DNA from: an uncultured Bacilli bacterium
GTDB lineage: Bacteria > Bacillota_I > Bacilli_A > RF39 > UBA660
Assembly (NCBI GenBank): GCA_934098505.1
Contig: CAKOOR010000003.1
Coordinates: 1 to 64,000, forward strand
DNA length: 64,000 nt
Reading direction: 5' to 3'
The position numbers were made by a program, and so were the translations under genes. This document shows positions 8,187 to 16,935 of this stretch, in pieces. Position 1 is the stretch's first letter; every line of letters begins with the position of its first letter. The notes under the pieces are model-generated. The model saw only the letters and a list, made by a program, of their open reading frames with translations, ran no database searches and had not been told where the DNA came from.

Positions 8187-8589
8187 AAGAAGTTAAGTGG
8201 AAATGAACAATCAATTTTTTGAATCTAATTATTTCATTTCAGCCTTACTTAAGCAATTATTTTAGAATATTTTTATGTTAAAATAATCTATGTGATATAT
8301 CTTCTTTTGTCAATTAGATTGTATCACATTTGGCTCCAGAAGTTACTTTCTGGAGCTTCTTAAATTTTAAAGTAAAAAAAGAATCTAAGTAGAAATTATT
8401 CATTTCCACTCATCATACTTTCTCGTTTTATTAAAAGAGATTAATTTAATATTTAAACCAAAATAAAGTTATTTAAATAATTTTATATTTTTAATAATCA
8501 TATTATTTAAGATCATTGTTTTGCTAGTTAATCACAGATAAAAAATAAAATAAAAATTCTTAGGAAACCTAAAAACTTACTTAAAAATA
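8187..8589. other. Gene-free stretch with a spaced inverted repeat and a strong hairpin
   Basis: No gene was found in these 400 bases. AGTGGAAATGAA at 8196-8207 and its exact complement at 8399-8410 bracket about 190 bases, with partial similarity extending outward. Inside are a GTGATA/TATCAC pair and a strong hairpin GCTCCAGAA/TTTCTGGAGC (about 8334-8360) followed by a weak T-tract, which could terminate transcription. The layout could be a degraded miniature element. I found no second copy in the window. Confidence 0.35.
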
Positions 8590-8617
8590 TTGAAAATACT
8601 GGGAATTATGCTATAAT
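8590..8617 (+). promoter_or_regulatory. Promoter of the rimP-nusA-infB operon
   Basis: TTGAAA (8590-8595) and TATAAT (8612-8617) are 16 bases apart, and TG at 8609-8610 gives an extended -10. Transcription would start near 8624, just before the leader hairpins. Confidence 0.7.
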
Positions 8618-8632
8618 TAAATTACAGATTTG

Positions 8633-8734
8633 AGTGGGCAGTAAAATTCCCACTTTTAATTTTATAAAAAAACAGTGGGGGTATTACTAACGAATAAAAA
8701 ATACTCATTAGTAATAAAACTTAAAAGAGGTAAT
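8633..8734 (+). promoter_or_regulatory. rimP-nusA leader with two competing hairpins (attenuator candidate)
   Basis: AGTGGG (8633-8638) can pair with CCCACT (8649-8654), followed by TTTTAATTTT, a terminator-like arrangement. A second AGTGGG at 8674-8679 can pair with the same CCCACT instead, which would dissolve the first stem. A further hairpin ATTACTAA/TTAGTAAT lies at 8683-8715, just before the rimP ribosome site. The pairings were read by eye. Attenuation is an inference, though NusA-containing operons are known to be autoregulated in other bacteria. Confidence 0.45.
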
Positions 8735-8989
8735 ATGGAAAAAGAGTTAGACAAATTAAGAAAAAACGTAGAGGAAGCGTTATCTTCTAAAGAGATAGTG
8801 GTAACTGATGTTTGCTATCATAAAGAAAATAACTATAATTTTTTAACAATTGAACTTGATAAAATAAACGGTATTGACTTGGATGAAATTGTTGAAGCAA
8901 CAAATATTATTAATCCAATTGTTGATAAGATGGATTTTATTGATGAGTCATACATTCTTGATGTAATAAGTAAAGAAAGAGGCGTATAA
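8735..8989 (+). CDS. rimP: Ribosome maturation factor RimP, N-terminal domain only
   Basis: This 84-residue protein sits at the first position of the nusA-infB operon. It has the RimP N-terminal pattern: an initial helix, VVTDVCYHKENNYNFLTIELD and GIDLDEIVEATNIINPIVDKMDFIDESYILDV, ending close to the usual EVSSPG position. Full-length RimP has about 150 residues and a C-terminal SH3-like domain, which is absent here. The stop is 2 bases before nusA and the sequence shows no remnant of the missing domain. I chose ATG 8735 (AGAGGTAAT upstream) over an in-frame GTG at 8675. Confidence 0.8.
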   Translation: MEKELDKLRKNVEEALSSKEIVVTDVCYHKENNYNFLTIELDKINGIDLDEIVEATNIINPIVDKMDFIDESYILDVISKERGV

Positions 8990-8991
8990 AT

Positions 8992-10134
8992 ATGAGAAAA
9001 AAGGAAACAGAAAAAACAGTAGATAGTGGCTTAGAATTTTTAAAAGCCCTAAATTTGGTAACAGAAGAAAAAGGCATATCTAAAGAATTAATTATTGAAG
9101 CTATGAAGCAAGCTTTAATGACTGCTTATAAGAAAAATTATGATTCTAGAACTAATGTCCGTGTTGATTTTGATGAACTAACAGGTAAATTTAAAGTAAT
9201 TAGTTATTATGTTGTTGTTGATGATTATATTGATTCAACTTATGAAACTGACGAAGAAGGAAACGAAGTAGAAATTCCACCAGAGATTAATCCTGATGCT
9301 CAAATGTTACTTGAAGAGGCTAAAGAAATTGACCCTGAAATTAAGATTGGCGATACAATCGAAAAAGAAGTAACTCCCCATGATTTTGGTCGTGTTGCGG
9401 CTGGGGCGGCTAAACAAGTAGTAACGCAAAGAATTAGGGAAGCTGAAAAAGAATCTATCGTTAATGAATTCGATGATAAGCAAGATGAAATGCTAGTAGG
9501 TATGCTTGCAATGGAAGACCAAAGAAATTATTATGTCGATTTTGGTCGTGCTCGTGGTATTTTACCAAAGAGTGAAATGATTCCCGGCGAAACAGTTAAA
9601 ATGGGTTCTCAAATTAAAGTATATGTTACTAAAGTTGAAGCTGGAACTAAGGGACCACTTATTCTTCTATCGCGAAAACATTATGGTTTTGTTAAGAGAT
9701 TATTTGAAAGTGAAATTCCAGAACTTGCTGATGGAACCGTAATTTTATATCAAGTAGCTAGAGAACCAGGAGTTCGTTCTAAAGTAGCTGTTTACTCAAC
9801 AAACGATAAAATTGATCCAATTGGAGCATGTATCGGTGCTAGAGGTAGCAGAATTGGTAATATCTTAAGAGAACTTAATGGCGAAAAAGTCGACTTAGTT
9901 AAGTATAGTAATGACCCAGTTGAATTTATTAAAAATGCGATGGCTCCTGCTAAAGACGTTATCGTATCTATTAAAGATGAAGAAAAGAAAGAGGCTCTTG
10001 CTATTGTAAATGAAGATAATTTAAAACTTGCTATTGGTCGTAAGGCAATTAATGTTAGACTTGCTAGTAAATTAACAAGATATAAAATTGAAGTTAAAAC
10101 CATGGAAGATATTCAAAAAGAAGGAAATAAATAA
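8992..10134 (+). CDS. nusA: Transcription termination/antitermination factor NusA
   Basis: This 380-residue NusA binds RNA polymerase and nascent RNA and modulates pausing, termination and antitermination. An N-terminal polymerase-binding domain (about 1-130) is followed by an S1 domain (MEDQRNYYVDFGRARGILPKSEMIPGE region) and two KH domains, with GACIGARGSRIGNILREL and AIGRKAINVRLASKL. The C-terminal acidic repeats found in Proteobacteria are absent, as is usual in Firmicutes. Its stop overlaps the ylxR start. Confidence 0.96.
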   Translation: MRKKETEKTVDSGLEFLKALNLVTEEKGISKELIIEAMKQALMTAYKKNYDSRTNVRVDFDELTGKFKVISYYVVVDDYIDSTYETDEEGNEVEIPPEINPDAQMLLEEAKEIDPEIKIGDTIEKEVTPHDFGRVAAGAAKQVVTQRIREAEKESIVNEFDDKQDEMLVGMLAMEDQRNYYVDFGRARGILPKSEMIPGETVKMGSQIKVYVTKVEAGTKGPLILLSRKHYGFVKRLFESEIPELADGTVILYQVAREPGVRSKVAVYSTNDKIDPIGACIGARGSRIGNILRELNGEKVDLVKYSNDPVEFIKNAMAPAKDVIVSIKDEEKKEALAIVNEDNLKLAIGRKAINVRLASKLTRYKIEVKTMEDIQKEGNK

Positions 10135-10385
10135 TGAAAAAAGTTCCTTTGAGAATGTGTGTTGTTACAAGAAATAGGGAAGAAAAAAGAAATCTTTTAC
10201 GAATTGTAAAAACACCGACTGGCAAAATCGAAGTTGATACAACTGGTAAATTAAATGGTAAAGGGGCTTATATAACAAAATCTAAAGAAGTTTTAGAACT
10301 GGCTAAAAAAAATAAAGCCTTAGATAGAGCCTTAGACTTAGAAATACCAGATAGTATTTATAAAGAAATAGAAAAATACATATAA
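10134..10385 (+). CDS. ylxR: YlxR-family RNA-binding protein
   Basis: This 83-residue member of the YlxR (DUF448) family has the opening PLRMCVVTRNREEKRNLLRIVKTPTG and the middle GKLNGKGAYITKSKEVLELAKK. The family has been implicated in RNA binding and, in Bacillus, in modulating RNase P. It overlaps the nusA stop by one base, the normal position. The L7Ae-like ylxQ gene that often follows is missing: infB begins 17 bases later. Confidence 0.9.
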   Translation: MKKVPLRMCVVTRNREEKRNLLRIVKTPTGKIEVDTTGKLNGKGAYITKSKEVLELAKKNKALDRALDLEIPDSIYKEIEKYI

Positions 10386-10402
10386 GAAAGAGGTGGTACT
10401 TT

Positions 10403-12517
10403 ATGATGACTGTTAAAGAATATGCAAACGACACTAATCATACAGTTGCTGAAATTTTAAAAAAGTGTGAAGAATTAGGAATTAAAGTAAAAAGTGGTGA
10501 CTCAGAATTAAATGAAGATGATATTATCATTTTAGATAATGCCATTAACCTAATATCGACTGCTGATGATACATCTCTTGAGGAAGAAGATGTTATTGAT
10601 GAAGCTGTAGAAGACATTATGGAAACTACAAACATCAGAAAATCTTACCAATCAGGTGATAAAAAGCAAAAATTAAAGAAAAAAAGCGAAATAGCTTCTT
10701 CTAAAGTGGAATTCTTAAATAAAAGAAAAGAGATGTATAAAAATAAATCTAAATTAAAGAAGAATGCTAAGGAAGATAATATCATTTTATATCATGAAAA
10801 TATGACGGTCGGGGCTTTAGCAGATGCAATTGGTTGCAGTGCTGCTAACCTAATTACTAAATTAATGACTAATGGTATTATGTCTAATTTAACGATGCCA
10901 ATTAGTTTTGAAGATGCTGAGGTTGTATCTTTAGAATACAATAAAGTATTAAAAAGAGATACTACTCAAGATATTACTAATTTTGAGGAATATGAAATAG
11001 TAGATTCCAAAGAAGATTTAGTAAAACGTCCACCCGTTGTTACAATTATGGGTCATGTCGACCATGGTAAAACAACTTTATTAGATACAATTCGTCATTC
11101 TAAAGTTGTTGCTACGGAATCTGGTGGCATTACTCAAGCTATTGGCGCTTATCAAATCGTTCATAATGGGGAAGCCATTACATTTATTGATACCCCAGGT
11201 CATGCTGCGTTTACGGCTATGCGTGCCCGTGGTACTAGTGTAACTGATATTGTTATTATCATTGTTGCTGCTGATGACGGTGTTATGCCGCAAACTAAAG
11301 AGGCTATTGACCATGCTAAAGCCGCTAAAGTACCTATTATTGTGGCTGTTAATAAAATGGATAAACCGGATGCAAATCCCAACAAAGTTATGGAAGAAAT
11401 GGCTGCTTTAAACATTACTCCTGAAGAATGGGGGGGCGAATATCCATTTGTTAAAATTTCTGCTCAAACTGGTCAAAACATTGATGAGTTATTAGAAACA
11501 ATCTTAGCTACTGCTGAGATGTTGGACTTAAAGGCTAACCCTAACAGATATGCCGTAGGTTCTGTAATTGAATCTAAACTAGATAAACATGTCGGCGGAG
11601 TTGCTTCTATTCTTATTCAAAATGGTACTTTAAGAATTGGCGATCCAATCGTTATCGGTACTAATTATGGTAAAATAAGAACAATGAAAAACGATCTAGG
11701 GCAAGATGTTGTAAGCGCTGGACCCTCAACTCCAGTTGAAATTACTGGTCTTCAAGGTAATCCAGAAGCTGGCGATAAATTTATGAGTTTTGAGTCAGAA
11801 ACGCAAGCTAAAGAAGTAGCCGAAAAGCGTAAATTAATCGCTCGTGACCAAAAATTCAAAAAAGAAAATATCTCTTTAGATTCATTATTCCAAGCTATTG
11901 ATGAAGGAACTAAAGAAATTAATATTATATTAAAAACTGATGTTAAAGGTAGTGAAGAAGCTTTAAAGAATTCTTTACAGAAGATCGAAGTTAAAGGTAT
12001 TAAAATCAATATAATTCGTAGTGATATCGGTACAATTACGGAAAGTGATGTTGTATTAGCTAATGCCTCTAATGCGATAATTATTGGTTTTAATGTTGCT
12101 CCATCTCCACAAACTAAAGACATGGCTAAAGAGTACAGCGTTGATATTCGTTTATACAATATTATTTATAAAGCTATCGAAGATATGGAAGCCGCTATGC
12201 AAGGTATGCTTGATCCTGAATTTGAAGAAAAAGTATTTGGGCGTGCTGAAGTTCGTAAGATATTTACTTTCTCTAAAGTTGGTAAAATCGCCGGCTCTTA
12301 TGTAACAGATGGCTTAATTAAGAGTAATTCTAAAATTCGCGTTATTCGTGATGGCATCGTTATTCACGATGGTAACATTGCTGGTTTACAAAGAGGAAAA
12401 GATTCAGTTAAAGAAGTTAAAAAAGGTTTTGAATGCGGTATCACTTTAGAATCTTATAGTGATTTAAAAGAAGGAGATATCTTAGAAAGTTATGACATGG
12501 TTGAGGTAAAAAGATGA
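10403..12517 (+). CDS. infB: Translation initiation factor IF-2
   Basis: This 704-residue IF-2 is a GTPase that places initiator tRNA on the 30S subunit. An IF2_N motif (VKEYANDTNHTVAEILKKCEELG) is followed by a Lys-rich linker, a second IF2_N-like region and the G domain with G1 GHVDHGKTTLLD, G2/G3 DTPGHAAF, G4 NKMDKPDANP and G5 SAQTGQN. Domains II to IV follow. The start is one of two adjacent ATGs after AGAGGTGG. The rbfA start overlaps its stop. Confidence 0.97.
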   Translation: MMTVKEYANDTNHTVAEILKKCEELGIKVKSGDSELNEDDIIILDNAINLISTADDTSLEEEDVIDEAVEDIMETTNIRKSYQSGDKKQKLKKKSEIASSKVEFLNKRKEMYKNKSKLKKNAKEDNIILYHENMTVGALADAIGCSAANLITKLMTNGIMSNLTMPISFEDAEVVSLEYNKVLKRDTTQDITNFEEYEIVDSKEDLVKRPPVVTIMGHVDHGKTTLLDTIRHSKVVATESGGITQAIGAYQIVHNGEAITFIDTPGHAAFTAMRARGTSVTDIVIIIVAADDGVMPQTKEAIDHAKAAKVPIIVAVNKMDKPDANPNKVMEEMAALNITPEEWGGEYPFVKISAQTGQNIDELLETILATAEMLDLKANPNRYAVGSVIESKLDKHVGGVASILIQNGTLRIGDPIVIGTNYGKIRTMKNDLGQDVVSAGPSTPVEITGLQGNPEAGDKFMSFESETQAKEVAEKRKLIARDQKFKKENISLDSLFQAIDEGTKEINIILKTDVKGSEEALKNSLQKIEVKGIKINIIRSDIGTITESDVVLANASNAIIIGFNVAPSPQTKDMAKEYSVDIRLYNIIYKAIEDMEAAMQGMLDPEFEEKVFGRAEVRKIFTFSKVGKIAGSYVTDGLIKSNSKIRVIRDGIVIHDGNIAGLQRGKDSVKEVKKGFECGITLESYSDLKEGDILESYDMVEVKR

Positions 12518-12867
12518 ACCAAGTAAAACAAAAAAGAATATCTAGTAATATTCAAAAAGCCTTATGTGAAATAATTTTAGAAGAAAGTCGCGATTCAATT
12601 TTAAAAGCTATAACCATTACAGCTTGTGAAGTTACTAACGACTTATCATTTTGCAAGGTATATTTTACTAGCCTAGAACAAGATGATCATAAAACTTTAG
12701 AAAAAGAATTAAATGATAGTACAGCTAAATACTTACGCGGCCGCTTATCATCTAAAATAGAAATTCGTAATACACCAGAATTAATCTTCAAATATGATGA
12801 ATCAATTGAATATGGTAATAATATTGAAAAGATTTTAGCTAATATCCATAAGGAAGACCAAAAATGA
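12514..12867 (+). CDS. rbfA: Ribosome-binding factor A
   Basis: This 117-residue KH-like protein is required for late 30S maturation and 16S 5'-end processing. Family features include the opening RISSNIQKALCEIILEESRD, the central VTNDLSFCKVYFTSLEQ and the end LRGRLSSKIEIRNTPELIFKYDESIEYG. It overlaps infB by 4 bases upstream and truB by 4 bases downstream, indicating tight translational coupling in the operon. Confidence 0.94.
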   Translation: MNQVKQKRISSNIQKALCEIILEESRDSILKAITITACEVTNDLSFCKVYFTSLEQDDHKTLEKELNDSTAKYLRGRLSSKIEIRNTPELIFKYDESIEYGNNIEKILANIHKEDQK

Positions 12868-13724
12868 TTATAAATGTATGTAAAGAAAAGAATATGACTT
12901 CTCGGGATGTTGTAAACGTAATATCTAAACATTTGCATACAAAGAAAGTAGGACACACAGGAACACTAGATCCACTAGCAACTGGTGTCCTTATTGTTTG
13001 TACAAATCACGATACTAAGTTAGTAGATATATTAACTTCTAAAAATAAGGAATATATTGCTACAATGCGTCTTGGCGTTCAAACTGATACTGGAGATATA
13101 ACTGGTAATATTATCAAAAAAACAAACTATAAAGTAAATAAAGAACAGATCATTAGAATACTAAATAGCTTCTTAGGTACTAGTACTCAAACCGTTCCTA
13201 TTTACTCAGCTGTTAAAATAAATGGTAAAAAGTTATATGAATATGCAAGAACCGGCGAAGAAGTAATTTTACCCACCCGTGAAATTAATATTTCCAATAT
13301 TGAACTTTTAGATTTTCATGATGATTTAATAAAATTTAAAGTAACCGTATCTAAGGGAACTTATATCAGAAGTTTAATTGAAGATATCGCCAAAAGATTA
13401 GGAACCGTTGCTACCATGGAAGAACTAGTAAGAACTAAACAAGGAAATTATAAACTAGAAGCTTCTTATACTTTAGAAGATATAAAAAACGATAAGTACA
13501 AAGCAATACCTTTAAATGAAGTATTAAAAGATTACCCATCTTATAATCTTAATGCAACTGAATATTTTAAAGTAAAAAATGGCAGTAAAATTTTATTAAA
13601 TATAGATGACAAAATAGTAACTTTATTATATAATAATAAACCGATTGCTTTATATAAGAAAGAAAATGATATTTATCGCGTTTATAAAATGTTAGAAATC
13701 AATGAAGAAATAAACATTAATTAA
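12864..13724 (+). CDS. truB: tRNA pseudouridine(55) synthase TruB
   Basis: This 286-residue enzyme forms pseudouridine 55 in the T-loop of tRNAs. The catalytic Asp lies in VGHTGTLDPLATGVL near residue 36. TVPIYSAVKINGKKLYEYAR and VSKGTYIRSLIEDIA are the other conserved blocks. A C-terminal domain of about 60 residues is present but shows little conservation by eye. It overlaps rbfA by 4 bases and closes the operon. Confidence 0.95.
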   Translation: MIINVCKEKNMTSRDVVNVISKHLHTKKVGHTGTLDPLATGVLIVCTNHDTKLVDILTSKNKEYIATMRLGVQTDTGDITGNIIKKTNYKVNKEQIIRILNSFLGTSTQTVPIYSAVKINGKKLYEYARTGEEVILPTREINISNIELLDFHDDLIKFKVTVSKGTYIRSLIEDIAKRLGTVATMEELVRTKQGNYKLEASYTLEDIKNDKYKAIPLNEVLKDYPSYNLNATEYFKVKNGSKILLNIDDKIVTLLYNNKPIALYKKENDIYRVYKMLEINEEININ

Positions 13725-13791
13725 ATTTGTTGGTAACATTGATAAAAAAATAAAAATGTATAAAGCATAATTTTATTTAGGGGGCTTAATT

Positions 13792-14160
13792 ATGTCTTTA
13801 TTTAGTAAAGAACAATTTAACAACTTTATTGAATATTTATATTTGGTAAGTGCAACTCATTATTATATTGATAATTATGGTAACATTAGAAGCAAATCTG
13901 AAAGAGTAATCGTCCGTTATTTACCATATGATAATTATTATGGCATTTTAAGAAAAAATAAAGAAGATTTAAATGTAATTGTCATAGATGAAAATTCTAA
14001 TTTAGAAAGTATTCTTTCTAAAATAGATGATGCAGCTTATACTGTTAAAAGAAGTGATTTAAATTATGAAAATTATACAACTCGCGATACCCTAGACGAA
14101 TTATATCCCAATACCAAAAACATAAAAAAAGGTTTAGGGTTATTTAGACGTGCTTCTTAA
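13792..14160 (+). CDS. Hypothetical protein, 122 residues
   Basis: I do not recognise this protein. It has a strong ribosome site (AGGGGGC, 7 bases before the ATG), a soluble Tyr/Asn-rich sequence without signal peptide or TM, and a basic end (GLGLFRRAS). It lies between truB and the convergent L28 gene and appears monocistronic. Base composition matches its neighbours. The good ribosome site and uninterrupted frame argue that it is real. Confidence 0.65.
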   Translation: MSLFSKEQFNNFIEYLYLVSATHYYIDNYGNIRSKSERVIVRYLPYDNYYGILRKNKEDLNVIVIDENSNLESILSKIDDAAYTVKRSDLNYENYTTRDTLDELYPNTKNIKKGLGLFRRAS

Positions 14161-14223
14161 GTAAGATTACTTTTTAATTATCAATTGTAAATTAAAAAAA
14201 CATGAATATTTAAAAGTAAAATA

Positions 14224-14253
14224 AAAACCCAAGAAAAAAAGCCTTGGGTTTTA
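14224..14253 (-). terminator. Terminator of the L28 gene
   Basis: AAAACCCAAG (14224-14233) pairs with CTTGGGTTTT (14243-14252). On the minus strand the stem is followed by T-rich sequence, so it can end rpmB transcription. It may also work for the convergent 122-residue gene. Confidence 0.7.
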
Positions 14254-14274
14254 AATTGATTAAAAAACTACTAA

Positions 14275-14442
14275 TTAGTTAGCCTTTAGAATAGTTCTAG
14301 CTTCTCTTGCAGAAGTTTTAATTTTAACGCCATTAACAGTAATAGTAATCATATTAGGTTTTTGAAAATGATTAGTTTTATTAAGAGCGTGGCTTCTTCT
14401 ATTCATAGATTTTGGTTTTTTATTTGTAATTTTAACAGCCAT
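14275..14442 (-). CDS. rpmB: Large ribosomal subunit protein L28
   Basis: A 55-residue frame on the minus strand encodes L28. MAVKITNKKPKSMNRRSHA matches the L28 core NRSHA followed by NKTNHFQKPNM and ITITVNGVKIKTSAREART, ending LKAN. A strong GGAGG site lies 7 bases before the ATG. It lacks the N-terminal CxxTGKK segment seen in zinc-type L28 proteins, such as the standard Bacillus protein. It lies divergently from cca. Confidence 0.88.
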   Translation of the reverse strand: MAVKITNKKPKSMNRRSHALNKTNHFQKPNMITITVNGVKIKTSAREARTILKAN

Positions 14443-14536
14443 GAGTATTCCTCCTTTTGTTCATTTGTCTAGTAAATTCTATCATAAGAAGTGGTATATT
14501 GTCAAATGAAATGTTATAATATTTCTAGGAGATATA

Positions 14537-15631
14537 ATGGATACAAAGATTTTTAATATATTAAATTTACTGGAAGATAACAACTATGAAAGTTATATTG
14601 TTGGTGGCTATGTTAGAGATTTTATTTTAAATAAAAAAAGCTATGATATTGATATCGCTACGGCCGCTACGGTAAAAGAAATGAGTACCTTCTTAAATGG
14701 TAATGCTAGTAGTGCTCATTATGGTGCTTTAAAAATTACAGAACCACCTTACAATATTGATATAACAACATTTCGTAGAGAACTTTCTTATCAAAAACGG
14801 AACCCGACTGTATGCTATATAAAAGATGTGAAAGAAGATATCTTAAGACGAGATTTTACTATTAATGCTATTCTTATGGATAAAAATGGCAACATTATAG
14901 ATTATTTAGGAGGCATTCAAGATATACGAGATAAAAAAATAAAATGTATTGGCAATCCTAATGAAAAATTCCAGGATGATCCATTGCGCATGCTACGTGC
15001 CCTTCGTTTTCATGCTACTTTAGGTTTTAATATTGAACCAGCAACTCTTGGCGCTATTAAAAAGTATAAAGAACTTTTAAGTACCTTATCGAAAACAAGA
15101 GTTAAAAGTGAATTAGATAAAATTCTCTTGAGCGTAAATGTTGTAAAATCAATGGATTATATGAAAAAACTAGGTATATTAAAAATTTTAGGAATTAATT
15201 ATAAAAAAATACACAAGGTCGATGATTTATGTGGAATGTATGCCCAATTAGACTTGCCATCGAATTTTCCTTTTACAAAAAAAGAACAAAGTAATATAAA
15301 AACTATTCAAAAAATTTTAAAATATGGTAAGATAGATAATACTGTTATATATGAACACGGCCTATATTTTGCGATGATTACCGGTCTAATTAAAGGAAAG
15401 AAAAGAGCAACTATTGTTAAGCAAGAAAAAGAAATTCCTATTCATAATCGTAAAGAAATAAAACTTAACTACGAAGATTTAATTAACCTTGGTATTCCTA
15501 AAAGTAAAATCAATGCGGTCTATAAAATTTTAGAAAATATGATATTAAAAAACAAATTAAAAAATGACGAAAATCATTTAACTAATTATGTTCTTAAGAA
15601 TAAAAAGGTGTGGTGTCAGTGCAAAACTTAA
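14537..15631 (+). CDS. cca: CCA-adding tRNA nucleotidyltransferase
   Basis: This 364-residue class II nucleotidyltransferase adds or repairs the 3' CCA of tRNA. It has the head motif VGGYVRDFILNKKSYDIDIAT with the metal-binding Asp pair, the RRDFTINAILMD block and the neck motif DDPLRMLRALRFHATLGF. The C-terminal body is shorter than in the roughly 400-residue Bacillus enzyme and no HD domain is seen. The start follows TAGGAGATATA. The 3' end overlaps dnaD by 13 bases. Confidence 0.93.
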   Translation: MDTKIFNILNLLEDNNYESYIVGGYVRDFILNKKSYDIDIATAATVKEMSTFLNGNASSAHYGALKITEPPYNIDITTFRRELSYQKRNPTVCYIKDVKEDILRRDFTINAILMDKNGNIIDYLGGIQDIRDKKIKCIGNPNEKFQDDPLRMLRALRFHATLGFNIEPATLGAIKKYKELLSTLSKTRVKSELDKILLSVNVVKSMDYMKKLGILKILGINYKKIHKVDDLCGMYAQLDLPSNFPFTKKEQSNIKTIQKILKYGKIDNTVIYEHGLYFAMITGLIKGKKRATIVKQEKEIPIHNRKEIKLNYEDLINLGIPKSKINAVYKILENMILKNKLKNDENHLTNYVLKNKKVWCQCKT

Positions 15632-16278
15632 ATTTAATTCTAAAAGCCAATAATTTAAATATTAATGAGCTTTTAATTCAGAATATGGATAAAACTCTAT
15701 CTTTAAAAGATTTTTTAGTTTTTCTTAAACTTCTTAATATGTCTTGTGAATGCTTTGATTGTTCTAAAATTGCTAATAGTTTAGGTCTAAATGAAGAAGA
15801 CGTCATGACTTCTTTTAATAATTTAATTGTTAAAGGAATTATTGAATATAAACCTATTAGAGAAAATGGTATGATTAAAGAAGTTATATCCTTAGATAAA
15901 TTTTATAATGCTATTGCTATGAAAATCCAAAATCAGAATAAAAAAGAAGTTTCTAATAATATCTATGATATTTTTCAAAAAGAATTAGTTCGCAGTTTAT
16001 CACCAATCGAATATGAATATATTAACAATTGGTTGGAAAAAAGCATTCCCGAAGATTTAATTATTGGCGCCTTAAAAGAAGCTGTCTTAAGTGGCGTCAA
16101 AAACTTTCGCTATATAGATAGAGTCTTATTTGATTGGCAAGCAAAAGGTTATCGTAGTATGAATGATGTGGAAGCATCCAAACGGAAAATAAAAAATATT
16201 TCTAAAGAAATACCAGCCAGTAATGATGATAAAGAAGAATATTTTGACTACGATTGGTTAAATGATGATGACGAATAG
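15619..16278 (+). CDS. dnaD: DnaD-family primosomal protein
   Basis: This 219-residue protein has the DnaD architecture: an N-terminal winged-helix region (LSLKDFLVFLKLLNM...ANSLGLNEEDVMTSFNNLIVKGII) and a C-terminal DnaD domain (FQKELVRSLSPIEYEYINNWLEKSIPEDLI...RYIDRVLFDW). DnaD loads the replicative helicase in Firmicutes. The start is one of several GTG codons; 15619 is placed 8 bases after AAAAAGGTG. Neighbours cca and nth overlap both ends, and dnaD-nth is a conserved pair. Confidence 0.88.
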   Translation: MQNLNLILKANNLNINELLIQNMDKTLSLKDFLVFLKLLNMSCECFDCSKIANSLGLNEEDVMTSFNNLIVKGIIEYKPIRENGMIKEVISLDKFYNAIAMKIQNQNKKEVSNNIYDIFQKELVRSLSPIEYEYINNWLEKSIPEDLIIGALKEAVLSGVKNFRYIDRVLFDWQAKGYRSMNDVEASKRKIKNISKEIPASNDDKEEYFDYDWLNDDDE

Positions 16279-16915
16279 AACTAAGAAAATTTTGCAAAAA
16301 TTGGATGAAGCAATCCCTAATCCGCGTTGTGAACTAGAATATACTAAACCATATGAGTTATTAATTGCAACAGTTTTATCAGCACAGTGTACTGATGCAA
16401 GGGTAAATAAAGTTACCAAGGTTTTATGGCAAAAATTTTCTTTGCAAACTTTAAGCAAAGCATCTTTAAAAGAAATTGAAAATATAATCTATCCGGTTGG
16501 TACATACCATAACAAAGCTTATTACATTAAAGAAATTGCTACTCGTTTATTAGAAGATTACAATGGCCGCTTTCCTAATGATTTTAATTATCTTTTAACA
16601 TTACCTGGGGTTGGAAGAAAAACTGCTAATGTAGTTTTATCCAATATCTTTAATGTTCCTAGTATAGCGGTTGATACACATGTTTATCGAACTTCCCATC
16701 GCTTAGGATTAGTTTCATCAAATGCAAATGTTTACCAAACCGAACAAGAACTAATGCTAAAAATCCCAAAAGAAAAGTGGAGTAGACTCCATCACCAGCT
16801 AGTCTTATTCGGACGCTATATATGTAAATCATTAAATCCTAATTGTCAAGACTGTAATTTAAAAGCCTATTGCCAAGTATATAAGGACAAAGAGCCAAAA
16901 AATAAAAAAAGCTAA
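16262..16915 (+). CDS. nth: Endonuclease III (DNA glycosylase/AP lyase)
   Basis: This 217-residue base-excision enzyme acts on oxidised pyrimidines. LLIATVLSAQCTD, the helix-hairpin-helix LLTLPGVGRKTANVVLSN with the catalytic Lys, and VDTHVYRTSHRLGL with the catalytic Asp are all present. The iron-sulfur ligands fit C-x6-C-x2-C-x5-C (CKSLNPNCQDCNLKAYC). The start uses one of three tandem ATG codons inside the end of dnaD, so translation is probably coupled. Confidence 0.96.
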   Translation: MMMTNRTKKILQKLDEAIPNPRCELEYTKPYELLIATVLSAQCTDARVNKVTKVLWQKFSLQTLSKASLKEIENIIYPVGTYHNKAYYIKEIATRLLEDYNGRFPNDFNYLLTLPGVGRKTANVVLSNIFNVPSIAVDTHVYRTSHRLGLVSSNANVYQTEQELMLKIPKEKWSRLHHQLVLFGRYICKSLNPNCQDCNLKAYCQVYKDKEPKNKKS

Positions 16916-16935
16916 AACTAGGAAGGATTAATATT

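Noticed and set aside
8675..8734. In-frame GTG extension of rimP
   Set aside because: The extension reads through the leader hairpins; ATG 8735 has a proper AGAGG site and fits the RimP N-terminus.
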